A stretch of DNA of 64,000 nt from Distichodus sexfasciatus (lineage: Eukaryota > Chordata > Actinopteri > Characiformes > Distichodontidae). The position numbers and the translations under genes are program-made. The notes beneath the pieces were generated by a model. It was not told where the DNA came from. It made no database searches and saw only the letters and a program-made list of their open reading frames with translations. Below are positions 24,090 to 36,262 of the stretch, piece after piece; positions within the stretch are counted from its first letter, which is position 1, and each line of letters opens with the position of its first letter. The DNA lies in NCBI GenBank assembly GCA_032718565.1, contig JAVGVS010000310.1, positions 372,001-436,000 of the forward strand, given 5' to 3'.

Positions 24090-24460
24090 TTTAAACTGAG
24101 GTTAAATTTAGGTTTAGAACTGGGATTGTTTAATGTTGATGGTTTGGTTTAAGAGTTTGGTTTAGGAATAGATTATGTTATGGTCTTGGTTTAGGATTAG
24201 TTTGTCTTTAGATTTCGGGTATAGGGTTAGATTTAGTTTAGGGTCAGATTTAGTGTTCGGATTAGATAATGAGATTTAGGGTTAAATTAGGGTCAGGTTT
24301 AGGGTTAGGATTCACAATGTTTATAAGAACATTTACTCAAGTCTTCAGTTAGAAATAGTTTATGATGAGTTTAAGGTTTAGGATTAGATTGGAGACAGGT
24401 TCAAGGTTTGGATTAGATTATGATCAAATTCAGGGATAGGATTAGATTAGAGTCTAAGAC
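24090..24460 (+). repeat. degenerate TTTAGGGTTAGG repeat
   Basis: Diverged GGTTTAGGGTTAGGATTAGA words fill this stretch. The units are irregular, so this is not a clean interstitial telomere array. The complementary kind (CCTAAACC) fills about 27425-27780. Confidence 0.6.
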
Positions 24461-24470
24461 AGTTAATGTA

Positions 24471-25022
24471 CAGTACTGTGCAAAAGTTTTAGGCAGGTGT
24501 GAAAAAATGCTGTAAACAAAGAATGCTTTCAGAAATATAAATAATGATTGTTTATTTTTATCAATTTACAAAATGCAAAGTGAGCAAACAAAAGAAAAAT
24601 CTAAATCAAATCAATATTTGGTGTTACTACCTTTTGCCTTCAAACGAGCATCAATTCTTATAGGCACACTTGCACAAAGTCAGGGATTTTGTAGGATTAT
24701 AGTCATTATATTATTTTGTAGTCATGACGTTATTTTGTAGGATTATAGGATTATAGATCTGTGGTTAGTTCTCCAAGATGTTTGGAACAACCTACCAGCC
24801 GAGTTCCTTCAAAAACTGTGTGCAAGTGTACCATGAAGAATTGATGCTGTTTTGAAGGCAAAGGGTGGTCTCACCAAATATTGATTTGATTTAGATTTCT
24901 CTTTTGTTCATTCGCTGCATTTTGTTGATTGATGAAAATAAATGATTAACACTTCCATTTTTGAAAGCATTCTTTGTTTACAGCATTTTTTCACACCTGC
25001 CTAAAACTTTTGCACAGTACTG
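24471..25022. mobile_element. Tc1-derived MITE, copy 2 (longer)
   Basis: It has the same termini and TA target duplication as the element at 2028, but is 552 bp. The arms are longer: a segment around 24610 (ACCTTTTGCCTTCAAACGAG) recurs in inverted form near 24860. The internal part resembles the 5' region of fish Tc1 elements. No intact open frame. Confidence 0.85.
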
Positions 25023-25179
25023 TATAATTTTTAATTAGTTATCAGCATTTTTGATTAAAAAATGAGTGATACTGATAACCATAAAAATGCTAAATATCAA
25101 CACCGATAATCAGTTGATCCCTACATATATATATGAAAACTATCAGTCAATTTCCACTTCTAGCTTAAAATGTTTGTGT

Positions 25180-25345
25180 CCTATTTATATATTGTTTATT
25201 CCATGTGCCCTATCTGTTCTTTGTCCTCTCTATTTCTTGTTGCACTGTGTAAACTGGAGCCACGTCTTCTCGTCTCTCTGTATATCTGTACAATATATAG
25301 AAGAGATGACAATAAAGTTTACTTTGACTTTGACTTTGATATTGG
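25180..25345 (+). mobile_element. LINE-type 3' tail, copy 1
   Basis: AACTGGAGCCACGTCTTCTC, then GATGACAATAAAGTTTACTT and a short (TTTGAC)n tail are the 3' end of a non-LTR retroelement. The same segment is at 11378-11506 and, reversed, at 16897-16945. No coding part is attached. Confidence 0.7.
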
Positions 25346-25746
25346 TTTAAAATACTGGCTGTTTCATTGATTAGTAATAATTGAATTCTGTGTCAACCCT
25401 GAAAAAACATATTGGTTAACCCCAAGTTCATTCCTACCTACATTTGAGGGGGTACATCACACATTTGAACCTAATTACTATTAATTAGGAATTGACATCT
25501 GGACAGTGAGCTTGGCAAGGCGGTACTTCAACCATAAACGGCGACTGGCCAAGGTAGAGGCAGAGTTTGTGGAAATGATCATCTTAGTGCTTTGTCAATT
25601 ACAATTTTTGTAATAACTAAGTAAGTAAATTTGGGAGTTTAAAGCGTACTGTAAATACAATTAGACAATGTGACTGGACTGGCCGGAAAGTTATTATGAT
25701 GTTTGATTAATGATCACAAACTATGACTATTTTTGGCAGCTGATTA

Positions 25747-26297
25747 CACTACCAGTCAAAAGTTTGGACACCTTCCCATTCAATGTTTTTTCTTTATTTT
25801 CATTACTATTTACATTGTAGATTCTCACTGAAGGCATCAAAACTATGAATGAACTGTGTAAGGGCTATTTGACCAAGAAGGAGAGTGATGGAGTGCTGCG
25901 CCAGATGGCCTGGCCTCCACAGTCCCCTGACCAAACCCAATCGAGATGGTTTGGGATGAGATGGACCGCAGAGTGAAGGCAAAAGGGCCAACAAGTGTTC
26001 AGCATCTCTGGGAACTCCTTCAAGACTGTTGGAAAACCATTTCAGGTGACTACCTCATGAAGCTCATCGAGAGAATGCCAAGCGTGTGCAAAGCAGTGAG
26101 CAAAGCAAAGGGTGGTTATTTTCAAGAATCTAAGATATAAAACATGTTTTGGGTTATTTCACACTTTTTGTTTACTACATAATTTCATATGTGTTCATTC
26201 ATAGTGCCTTCAGTGAGAATCTACAATGTAAATAGTCATGTTAATAAAGAATAAAACATTGAATGGGAAGGTGTGTCCAAACTTTTGACTGGCAGTG
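25747..26297 (+). mobile_element. internally deleted Tc1-like transposon
   Basis: Inverted termini (CACTACCAGTCAAAAGT and its inverse) are flanked by TA. Inside, about 25900-26140 encodes the C-terminal end of a Tc1 transposase: MAWPPQSPD, a frame shift, then VWDEMDRRVKAKGPTSVQHL and ERMPSVCKAVSKAKGGYF. The DDE catalytic N-terminal two thirds are gone, so it cannot transpose by itself. Confidence 0.92.
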
Positions 26298-27099
26298 TAA
26301 GTGTTATTGGATCTTGGAATTATGGAAGGAGGGAAGTGTGAAATTGAAATTAAAATGAATACATGATTTACATGAGTTTATCATGAACACATCTAAGTAA
26401 TACTTAGATGTTATTAACAAGATTATTGGAATTTGAATTTTTATTGAAAAGTTTAATTTAAAGTGTAAGTGTTAAATTGGACAAATTTGCATAAACTAGT
26501 ATATCAATATACTTAGGTTAGTATATCAATTATGCTTAGATATTTATATAGATTTAATAATTAACTCGATGTTAGGAAGGTCTCAGGATGTTATTCTGTA
26601 TATTAAAATTCTATATTTGAACTTTTTTCCAGTTAATTTATGATGTCCGCATAAAAATGCAACTTGAGTCTGAATAAGTAGTTAGGCAGAGTTTGCTGGA
26701 TGGGGTTGGGCTGGATGGATGTCAGGGTAAATCATGACACTGGGGTAATAAAGACAGACGGAGCTTTTCCTGGGCGTTGTAACGTCAAGACACAACTTTA
26801 AAAAGCCCTGCATGGGCTGCATCAATCAGCTGGCTCTATGGTAATAGGCTTGTTGGGCTGCTGGCCGGAGAACAGGAGGAGGAGGAGGAGGAGATGGAGG
26901 AAGAGAAGGAGGGAGAGAGATTTACTGCTGCTCTCCTCCGCCCGGGCCGGACTGTCTGCCCCTCGTCCTGATGCCATTATTTCACCAGCGCGGATGCCAG
27001 TCTCTGGCAGGACGATGGCTTCTGCTGAGCCGGATAGCCAGAGCTATAAAGAGCAGAGAGCCGTGATCCGAGACCAGAAGCCATTGTGTGTGTGTGTGT

Positions 27100-27360
27100 G
27101 TCCATGTATTTATCGCATTGTGGGGACCGTTTTGTCCCCTAAAATCTGTTTTTTGGGGTTTATTTGAGAGGTCCCCATGAGGAAAAATTACTTTATAGAA
27201 AATGTGCTTGTTTTATTTGAGAAACTAAAAGAAGTAAAAGATGTGCTTTTGGTTACTGAGGTTAAGGTTAGGGTTAGGATTAGGTGTAGGTGTAAAATTA
27301 TGTACTTTAGTCATTATGGGAGTCTATGGAGGGACCTCACAAAGATAGTAATACAGAGAC
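27100..27360. repeat. fish GTGGGGACC-type repeat with GGTTAG core
   Basis: GTGGGGACCGTTTTGTCCCC at one end, a GTTAGGGTTAGG core and GGGACCTCACAAAGATAGTA at the other, bordered by GT microsatellites. This arrangement recurs across fish genomes. Confidence 0.6.
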
Positions 27361-27616
27361 GTGCGTGTGTGTGTGTGTGTGTGTGTGTTCAAAGTCTTAG
27401 CACAAAAAGCAGTAAAAGAAAATAAACCCAAAATCTGATGCTAAGGTAATACTAACCCTAAACCTGAGTCTGATTTAATATCAATCTTATACCAAACATT
27501 ATTTTAAACCTAAAAACTATCCTAATCTAATAGTAATCATAACCTGACCCTGAACTAATCCTATATGTAAACCTGCCCCAAATCTAACCCTAAATCTGAT
27601 CAAATTCAAACACTAA

Positions 27617-27741
27617 GGGCTGGTTTCTTGCTCAGGGATTAAGCCTAGTTCCGGACTAAGTTGTTGTACCAATGGAGATTTACCATTTAAACTCAAAACT
27701 AGTCTGGAACTAGGCTTAATCCTCGACTGGGAAATTGGCCC
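27617..27741. mobile_element. PIF/Harbinger-like MITE (125 bp palindrome)
   Basis: Inverted ends (GGGCTGGTTTCTTGCTCAGG and the opposite CTCGACTGGGAAATTGGCCC) are flanked by TAA (27614-27616, 27742-27744). A 3-bp TWA target duplication is typical of PIF/Harbinger. Inner arms AAGCCTAGTTCCGGACTA pair with TAGTCTGGAACTAGGCTT. Confidence 0.85.
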
Positions 27742-28969
27742 TAAATCTAATAATAAACTAATCCTAAACCCAAACCTCACCTTTTCTTAAAAGGTTAGTA
27801 ATAGAATTTGGTTCTGCCTAATGAGACCACTCTTACAATGAGAACAAAACACCTCTTTTATTTATTTCTTGCACAAACACACTCATGCATTAGCATCAAT
27901 TTCACAATATTTACAAAAACCTGATCTGACAAGTGTAACAAAAAAAAAAGATTTTGACTAGATGTGTCTAAACATTTGACAGATGAATCGTTTTATTTAT
28001 TTCTTTTTATCTGCACATTAATGTAAGAAATTACAGATACCAATAACCATAAAAACAAAACATTGGTGCCAATAATCAGTCCACCCCAACATGAACCTTA
28101 AAATTATATCTCAGAGCGTATAATATATAAATCTATTAAAACATTGGCATTAATTTAGCTATATTTGCAAAGAAACAGATAGTACTAGACTAGATATGTA
28201 TAAGCATTTGACTGATAATACAGGTCAAATTTCATTATTTATATATTCTCTAATCTTGGTTCAGGGCCACAGGGACCCCATTATTCCCAGCACTCTTGAG
28301 AAAAAAAGGCCTTGGGAAAAAAAAATAGTTGGCTGACATTTTCTAAGAGATGGATGTGTCCAATTAATTTAGAATTTTACTTTGTAATGAAAGTGTTTCA
28401 GATGTCAAAGTCAAATCCCACCCTGGAATAAGGTTTTGAATCTCTGCCTTGTCTCTCCCGGATCTCTAATGCCAGAGAAGTACACATCCGGCTTTCGTTC
28501 GGCGGCCTCTTCCATGTTTTATTCATCCTTTCTTCATTTACCTCTTCCACCATTCGAAATCCGGAATGCGTGCTTTACTTCTAAAGTTGTTAAGGCTCTG
28601 AGGGATTAGATCTCATGTCTTCCTCAGGTAAGGAATGCCACAACAAGGGCCCATCTTGTGCCAGTATCGCACATTTTTTCCTTCCTCTCCTCCGGTATAT
28701 GAAGGTTTTTTAATTTATGTATTTATTTTTATATTTTTAATTTTTAGTAACAGCAAAGTTGTCCAATTGTAAGCCTTTAACACTGCTAATGTTAAGTTTA
28801 AGATTGATTAAATATAAACAATATTATATTAGTAAATATTAAAATTAATTGGATATGCATTTCTACAAGAAAATGCAAAAGGGCTTGCTCCCCTGCAGCA
28901 AATAAGACTTGAAATGTGCTTGCTAGGTGGTTGCAAGGTTATTATCATGGTTGTTGCCAAGGTGTTATG

Positions 28970-29335
28970 GGTTTAAACCATTTTAAACCAATTTAAACTG
29001 GATTAAAACAGCTCATACTAGTTCTGAATACTTCAATCTGGTATGATCCAGTCTGACTGACTGGTTAGATTCTGTGGAAATTGATGTTTATTTAATCTGG
29101 TTTAGATCACTAAAACACTTAAATTCAAACTGGTTTTGAGTGACCCAAACCACATTATATTAGCTCATACAGTTCAAAACGGTTAGAACCAGTCCAAACT
29201 GATATGAACCACTGGTCTGTCAATCAGTCTATGCCAGTTTGAACTGGTTAGAACCAGTAGAACCAGTCGAAATCACTTTCAACTAGTTGGTTTAAAGTGA
29301 CCCAAACCGGATTAAACTGACTCATGCCAGTTTGG
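28970..29335. repeat. degenerate minisatellite of AACCAGTTT / ACTGGTTT words
   Basis: AACCAGT-type and AAACTGG-type words recur in both orientations (GAACTGGTTAGAACCAGTAG, ACCCAAACCGGATTAAACTG), making many small hairpins. Confidence 0.6.
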
Positions 29336-30129
29336 ACAATAGGCCACAAGATTAATGAAGATTCTAGCACCAAAACTGCTCAGTGCAATCACACGCTTAA
29401 ATTTATTAATTAATAAATATATATGACAATTTTAATATATGTTTTCCCTCCTCCTTCCTCCTGCTACTTCGTCACACCATCATAAAACCAGCTGGGGTTT
29501 TTTTCATCTCATTCCGACAGCCCAGCAGCCCGTCAATTCCAATTACGCTCTTCCCAACCTTTCGGAAAACTGAAATCTTTACAAGCTGTCCGACACCTTC
29601 CCAGAATGCCGAGTGGGCCAGACCAGGCCGGGCACGCAGAAAGAAGGACTATAAAAAATGAAGCTGATGGATGGGCGTCGGGCCCCCAAGAAAAAGGAGA
29701 TATGTCGTCGTCTGTCCCGGGAAATATGACGCTGGGAAAAGCAACCGAGAAATCAATATTTAATCTTTAATGCTCTCCTCCTCCGACCTGCGATCCAAGA
29801 CTTTGTTTACAATATTATCTGTCTAAAGGGCCTTGTTTTTGTGTATGTGAGGGTGTAAACAGCAGTGGCGGTGCAAATCACTCCACACTTGTCTTTTTTC
29901 CGTTTTTCCGTTAGGGGGGTGGCGGAGTGGATTTGGGTGTGCTGTTTAATTTGAGTTTAATTTGATTTTTTTCCACCTTTAAAAAAAAAATCTTAATGGA
30001 TTGGAATTGTGAAAAAGTCAGGATCAGGACAATCAGGTCAGTTATGCTATGGATGTACCTTTATTTAATTATTTAATATTTGTTTATTCATTCATTGATT
30101 ATTTTAGATTTATTTAATTTACCTTCTCA

Positions 30130-30275
30130 TTCACTGTTTTTTTCTTTATTTTTCCAGAAACAATTAACATTGAAGACATCAGAACAATGAATGAAGTCTT
30201 AAACCAACCAGAGTGTTTTATATTTTTAGATTCTTCAGAGTGGCTGCCTTTTGATCAAGTGTTTAGGAGAAACAT
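30130..30275. mobile_element. Tc1-like left-end fragment
   Basis: The segment with GAAGACATCAGAACAATGAA and AGATTCTTCAGAGTGGCTGC resembles the left end of fish Tc1 elements and the end of the element at 25747. No terminal repeat or target duplication is seen, so it is a fragment. Confidence 0.6.
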
Positions 30276-31744
30276 TGTTAATGTGAAAAAACATTAAACT
30301 CTAGGTGGAGAATCATAGACTTTGAAGATAAGAAAGACTTAGTGAGAGTTCAGACATTTAAAAGATATAGATATTTAAACTGAATGTAAGATACTAAGCC
30401 ATTAAGTGCTTTCTAAGTACAATCATTTTAAAAAATAATCCTAAAGACAACAAAACAAAAGTAATGTAACACAATCTGGTTTTGTTGTCATGAATCATAA
30501 AATTTGATATATTATGATACAATCATATATTACATAAACTGTTATTCTTATGTGCAAAGAACATACAAAAAACAAGCAAATTCGATGGAATCTGCTCTTC
30601 TTTTAACGGGGAGAATGGGGAGAAAGTGATTTCACACACCGTCACCAAGAGCTCACCATCCTGCCATCAGGTTTGGAATAAAACATTTCTGTATTAATTT
30701 ACTTTCCATGCAGAAAAGCTGTAATTTCATTATGAATTATGACTTACAGGAAGCTGTTGCTCAGATATAAGCTTTTGATACATGCCACAAAATATCATGA
30801 ATGTACTGTATTTGTTTTGGCTGTTAGAGGATATTTCAATAAAAAAAAAAAATTGAGCACTAGATACGAAAAATATCTTAAAGAAAGGGAATAATGAAAG
30901 GGGTAAATTTTAATAGTCTGGTGTTAATTTGGTGGAAATAATCATGGTCATCTGGGTCTCCCAAGTCCCAAGTTCTTCCATTCCAGGTTCAGTTTTAGTT
31001 TGAGAGCTCTTAAGATCACTTAAAATTCAAGCACACAGGGGCAAGGACATTAAAAAAAATTGCACGCAGATTGAAATATTGAAATTACCCCCATTACAAT
31101 CATCTTTAATAAATGCTACAGACATTAAGATGATTAAGTTTGACCGACTATTACATTAGATCACAACCATGTCTAACCTTGATTTAATATTTAATGTGTT
31201 CCTCCTCAAGCACAAGATTCAAGAGAGAAAATCAAATCAGTGCAGACTCTCCTTTTTTAAACTCTTTTTGTATTTTCAGTTCTCTTTGATGCTCACAGTT
31301 ACCGGAGAGCACAAGGACTGAGTGGGACTTTAAAAAGATTTTTTGCCAACTGCTTTGCTTTTTCTCCATAAACTTTGGGTCTATTGGCTTGGCATTTGGA
31401 ATGAAAAGCTAGTATCTTCATTTAGAGCAAAAAACCATCTTTTCTTGTCTATACCGATGTGAATGACCGACAGGGGACAAATTAATCACAGTCAGCCTCC
31501 AAAATGACCTCGACTTTATCCTTGCAGCAGGACAACACTATCGGAACAGTAATCAGATCTGCCCCCAACCCAATTATTAATCTGCTCAATTAGATTTTGC
31601 TGAATTTCTGTTCTTGAAACGTGCCTGGAAAAAAAAAACATCAGACAAAGCCATATGTTCAGCTGTGCAACCTCATTGTGCTTGATTCTAAATTTTATGG
31701 ATTGAAAGTCGTTTCAGTCATTTTCATACTTGTCTCACTATTGG

Positions 31745-32015
31745 GTTCACATTTTCACATTGGACACTGTAATCTTTACAAATGGACACACGCTCACACA
31801 ATCACACTCCCACTCACACCTTACAGGGCAAATTTAGAGTCGCCAATCAACCTATATAACATGCTTTTGGACTGTGGGAGGAAACCGGAGCACCCGGATC
31901 AAACCCACGCGAACACAGGGTGAGTATGCAAACTCCACACAAAAAGGCCCTACGGTCGTCCCCAGGGTTCGAACCCAGGATCTTGCTGTGATGCGGCAGC
32001 GCTAACCACAATAAG
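31745..32015 (-). mobile_element. tRNA-derived SINE (minus strand)
   Basis: On the minus strand a tRNA-like head (GTGGTTAGCGCTGCCGCATC, then the B-box GGTTCGAACCC) is followed by the conserved fish body (GGACTGTGGGAGGAAACCGG seen on the plus strand). It is a common fish dispersed repeat. Confidence 0.75.
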
Positions 32016-32414
32016 ATTGTTCGCTGTCATGTAATATTTGTTGTAATGTAAGGATTTGAGCTCATCCTCACTTTTTCTTGCTCTTTGTCATTTCTAGTCG
32101 GACAGCATATGAGCTCTAATCCCCCCTCGTCCGAGTTCAATAAAGTAACTGGTTTTCGCAACCAAGCCGGCTTCTCCCGCATGCTTAAAGGATTTGAATC
32201 CTCCAGGGTTTACTACAGCTCCATACTGTATCTCAACCCCCTCTAATCTCACACACACATTTTTAACCAGCGCGACCCACAGACATCATGTGACCGGCTG
32301 CTCTTAGAGGCTCCATATGTGGACATTTTACACATCATAATATTACTACTTCAAGTGACATCTCTAAATGTGTTTTTGACCTCTCCAGACACGGATGGAA
32401 TTCAAAACCAACAG

Positions 32415-32940
32415 ACGAATGCAAAAGCTACAGCACAAATGCTAAAAAACACAACACAAATGCAAAAGACACAACCCTTACAAAATTTTTAGACTTCTGG
32501 CAAACTGTTTGCCAGTGAGGTTATATTTTCCCATGCAAATTAGGTTTGTGGCAAACTTGCGGTGGACTTCTAGAAAATGTTGTGCACCTGGCAAATTTGC
32601 CACCAAAAGTTCACAACTACTTTGCCACTAGTGGCAAATTGTCATTGTTGCCAGAACATTGCCGCAAGTTTGCCACTAGTGGCTGACAATGGCAAACCTC
32701 ACTGTTTGCCACAAATTAACCAAATTTGCAGCAAACCTGCCACAAGCATTTTGTTTTTGTAAGGGAATGGACATGTTAAAGCTGCAATAGCTATGAAAAA
32801 GCCACAACAGAAACGCAAAAGCTCCAATTCAAATGCAAAAGCCACAAGACAAATGCATGTGTTGTATCTTTTGCGTTTGTGTTGCAGCTTTTGCAATACT
32901 GTTGTGGTCTTTGCGTTCATGTTGTAACTTTTGCACAAAT
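32415..32940. repeat. GCAAAAGCNACAACACAAA-type repeat array with inverted half
   Basis: Short units of about 19-20 bp (AATGCAAAAGACACAAC and variants) occur in direct orientation to about 32855 and inverted from there to 32935, forming a large imperfect palindrome. It is interrupted by the MITE at 32475-32765. Confidence 0.7.
32475..32765. mobile_element. MITE with CCCTTACAAAA ends
   Basis: CCCTTACAAAA starts the element and its inverse ends it. Inner segments (GTTTGCCAGTGAGGTT and AACCTCACTGTTTGCC) are also inverted, so the body is nearly palindromic and rich in TTTGCCAC/GTGGCAAA motifs. It sits inside the CACAA/GCAAAAG repeat at 32415-32940. Confidence 0.75.
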
Positions 32941-33506
32941 TACTATGAACCGAGAATTTTTTTCTTTAGAAATTGGTTTGAGAAAGAATGCAACCTAGAT
33001 TCCTAGCGCATTTGGCATGTCGATGCTTCAACTGTTTTTGACATAGAGACATTATTCATGAATGAAAAGTTCAGCTCATTAAGGGAGTTCTTTTCTGCAA
33101 AAATGTTTAAAATTGTGCAGCACTTTGGTCAACATGAAGCATTTTTAAAATGAAATTTCTAAGTAACATTTATGTACTTACTTTTGAACTCCTTGACCAC
33201 AATCAAATCCACAATAACCAGCAAATTTCAGAGCAATTCCTAATTAGGGCAGTGATGTCCTCGTAGTGTACAAAGGAGTTACTGATGTGGTTGCAAATGA
33301 AGAGTTTATACTAAAGTCTATGTATATTTGAGAGAAACTTCATGTTGGTGACTGTGCTCATAGAGGCCTTGCTGCCTTTTTAACGAATGGAAATTCTTAA
33401 ATTTAATGTCCTGCATATGATTGTGCAAATCAGTGTCTGTCAATGCAAATTGGAGCCTCTGTTATTGTTACTGCCTTTTCCCTCTTGCTCTTTTTTGCCG
33501 CTGGTA

Positions 33507-33610
33507 ATTGCGATCTGGAACTAAACCTGGCAGAAGAAACAAAAGTCAAGCCGGCGAGAAGGCCAGGGTCTTATCAAGACTTCAGCAGATTTCCTCTTGG
33601 CTTAGAAGTA
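33507..33610 (+). repeat. local duplication 1, left copy
   Basis: This segment of about 104 bp starts ATTGCGATCTGGAACTAA and ends GGCTTAGAAGT. It recurs at 34581-34686 with roughly 80% identity and no length change across the core. It is GC-richer than its surroundings. The left copy lies in an open frame that starts at 33443. Confidence 0.8.
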
Positions 33611-33775
33611 GGTATGTACCAAAACATTGATCTACATCTATACATTGATTAATTGAACAACAAGTCCATAGCCTCGAAATTTAAAAAAATGATCCGACTT
33701 CAAAGATGTTGTAACTAAGAGTATAAATCACAAGTGTCATTACCATTTGATATTATATCGATTCATTAGACAACA

Positions 33776-34560
33776 ATTCAACATCTGCCCATATCACAAA
33801 GTCTGCTATGATAGGATTTGATTTGATTCAGGAACCAGTGATTGGTCAAATCACAAAAAAGCAACTCAAATATAATTTGAGCTCAAGATATTTAAATGAA
33901 AAACAGTCTTCCGTTTTTAATAATAATAAATCTCCAGTTCAGTATAAAGTTATGTTACAATAAGTATGATGCCTGATTAACATCTTCATTTTGGATCAAC
34001 GGTATGGGCTTCTTGATCACTGAATCAATGTAGATCAGTGTATTGTTACACCTCTAGCAAACTCTCTTCATTAGAGCTGTAAATAATCACATGAATTTTC
34101 ATCACAAAACAATATTACATTGTTGCATCAGGCCAGTAAATCAGACTATAATATTGTGTCATATCGATTGCTGACTGCTGAATTAAATCAAATTGAATCA
34201 GATCGAAATCGTATCACATCAGGGCTTGCTAAATTGTTGCCCATTGAATCGATATCATATCGTTGTCAAACTTCTGACTTACACCTTGAAAAAAAAAATT
34301 GCAACATCACTTCAAAACAGGGCGTCTATTTTAATTAAAAGAGAAGATGGTTTTTTATTTAAATGTCTGGTTGAGCTTAGGAATGAAAAATGCTAAATTA
34401 CATTTTTTGTGATTAGATATGAATGGATGTGATTTAATGTATGATACAGTTTCATACCAGTCGCTGGCTCCTGAATCAAATCAAAACATTGTTTTGTGAT
34501 ATCGACAGACTTTGAATCGGTGCCCATTATATCGATATAATATCATATTGTGACAGAACT
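33776..34560 (+). repeat. AT-rich dispersed repeat family, copy B
   Basis: GATTTGATTTGATTCAGGAA, ATGGGCTTCTTGATCACTGA and ATTGTTACACCTC match copies A and C. The final part repeats internally (CTGCTGAATTAAATCAAATT near 34170 and CTCCTGAATCAAATCAAAAC near 34470). Confidence 0.55.
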
Positions 34561-34580
34561 TAGGATTTACACCCATCGTG

Positions 34581-34686
34581 ATTGCGATGTGGAACTAATC
34601 CTGGCAACAGGAAAAAAAATCAAGTGGGCGAGAACGCCAGGGTTTTATCGAGAGTCCGGCACATTTCCTCCCGGCTTAGAAGTCGA
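34581..34686 (+). repeat. local duplication 1, right copy
   Basis: This is the match of 33507-33610, lying 1,074 bp to the right in the same orientation. GAGAACGCCAGGGTTTTATC here corresponds to GAGAAGGCCAGGGTCTTATC on the left. Confidence 0.8.
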
Positions 34687-35283
34687 TCCCAGTGAGGAAC
34701 AGATGTTGACGAGTTGACGAGGGCCGGAGCCGTCAGCGTGATGAGACAGTTCAAAGAGCATGTTGCCTCTGCCCTTCAGCGTCGACCATAGCCCTGATTC
34801 AGGATCATCTGTCATCTCCATCCTGCTTTGTGACGTCTGATGCCAGCCTTTGTGTGGCTGTTGAGGGGAAGTGGATGGGTGCCTCATTCAGAATTGAAAT
34901 ATGTTACATTATATTGTAATGTATGGGTTTTTTTTAATGCTCTTATGCTATATATTCACATAACATACATTTCTAACATAACAAATAATATCAATGTGAA
35001 TATACTGATGCAATGTTATATTTTACAATATATGTTATCCCATAAATATACATAGCTACTGAATTGCCTGTAGAGAGCCAAATATGTCCAAATTATTCAT
35101 AGTTTTTATTTTTGTTTATTAGATTATGCATTATGTTTTATTTAAATTAGAACAAGCAAACATATAATTACTGATATTACTGATATATTTTTGATATATC
35201 TATCTATTCATTAAAATGTTAAAAATGAGTAAAAATAGAAATAATGAACATGTAATTTTTATATATGAATACTTTTTAGTAAA

Positions 35284-35437
35284 AGTGAGTGAATATTTGT
35301 CATTGTGAACACACCACAGCACAGCACACAGTGCATTACAATGAAATGTTACCTCTGCATTTGATCCATCCGTAAAGGAGCAGTTGACAGTTGACATGGG
35401 CCGCGCCGGGGAACGGTGCACCAACAACAAGGCACGT
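35284..35437 (-). mobile_element. tRNA-derived SINE family B, copy 3 (fragment)
   Basis: This reversed 3' part has GTGAACACACCACAGCACAG and CTCTGCATTTGATCCATCCG, matching copies 1 and 2. The tRNA-like head is absent. Confidence 0.7.
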
Positions 35438-36141
35438 GAATCATTGCTACTTATTGCTGTGTTGAAAAACTAGAAAACTGATTAAGGCCATTTTTCAACC
35501 TGTAAAACAGAGAAAAAGAAGGATGCAGTTCGGTAATCAACAAGAAAATTTTAATCCATCTCCTCGATGAGATAAACATTTTAAGCCATAAATGGTGTCT
35601 CTACAAAGCTGTGGAAAGAGCATATTCAGAATCTATATTGCATCTAAAACCAAAAAGAAATGGTTCTTGTTTTAGATTGATTTGTGCTATCATAGACGTA
35701 GCATCCAGGGGTATATGGAATGGACCAGACATTAAATGCTTGATTTATTCTTAAGATCGTTGACACACAAGCCAGAAGTGCTAAACCCAAGCTGTCCATT
35801 GTGACTCGCAAAGACCTTCAAAAGGCTACATTGATCACTCAGAAAATTACTTTGTTCCCATGCTGCCAGTTCGCTCAGACATGGTGGGATGTAGCATGGA
35901 GTCAAGCTTCTGCGCTGACACCGGGGGCTCGGGGCCTGCAGAGAGGCTGAGCAGAAGCCTCGCTTTGAATGGTTTGGACTCGCAGGATCCTCGTTTGCAA
36001 TTCGTATGAAGTAAGCAGCAAGGGGTCAGTGCCAGAGGTGTCTCAGATTCCCCCTTTCCTCCAAAACGCTGGCACTGAACGATGATGGAGACTGTGTACA
36101 CCACACCCATCTATTTAAGAAAACATGGTTTATCAGAGGAA

Positions 36142-36262
36142 TTATATTATATATTATATTATATTTATATTATATTATATTATATTATATTATATTATAT
36201 TATATATTATATTATATTATATTATATTATATTATATTATATTATTTATATTATATTAATAT
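36142..36262 (+). repeat. (TTATA)n pentanucleotide microsatellite
   Basis: More than 20 TTATA/ATATT units with a few slips. It is extremely AT-rich and a likely easily unwound site. Confidence 0.95.

Larger units (their letters stand above)
28260..31740. other. intergenic stretch, no gene; GC-richer islands
   Basis: Apart from the 28970 minisatellite and the Tc1 fragment at 30130, islands at 28430-28690 and 29480-29830 stand out by normal base composition and lack of repeats. No splice-bounded open frame could be assigned to a known protein. Confidence 0.5.

Noticed and set aside
24090..24460. Interstitial telomere array
   Set aside because: The TTAGGG-like words are irregular and mixed with TTTAGGTTT variants. 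It is a common degenerate fish repeat, not a fused telomere.
31900..32015. Possible functional tRNA gene (GGTTCGAACCC box)
   Set aside because: The B-box sits in a tRNA-derived SINE. The acceptor stem and clover-leaf are not complete.
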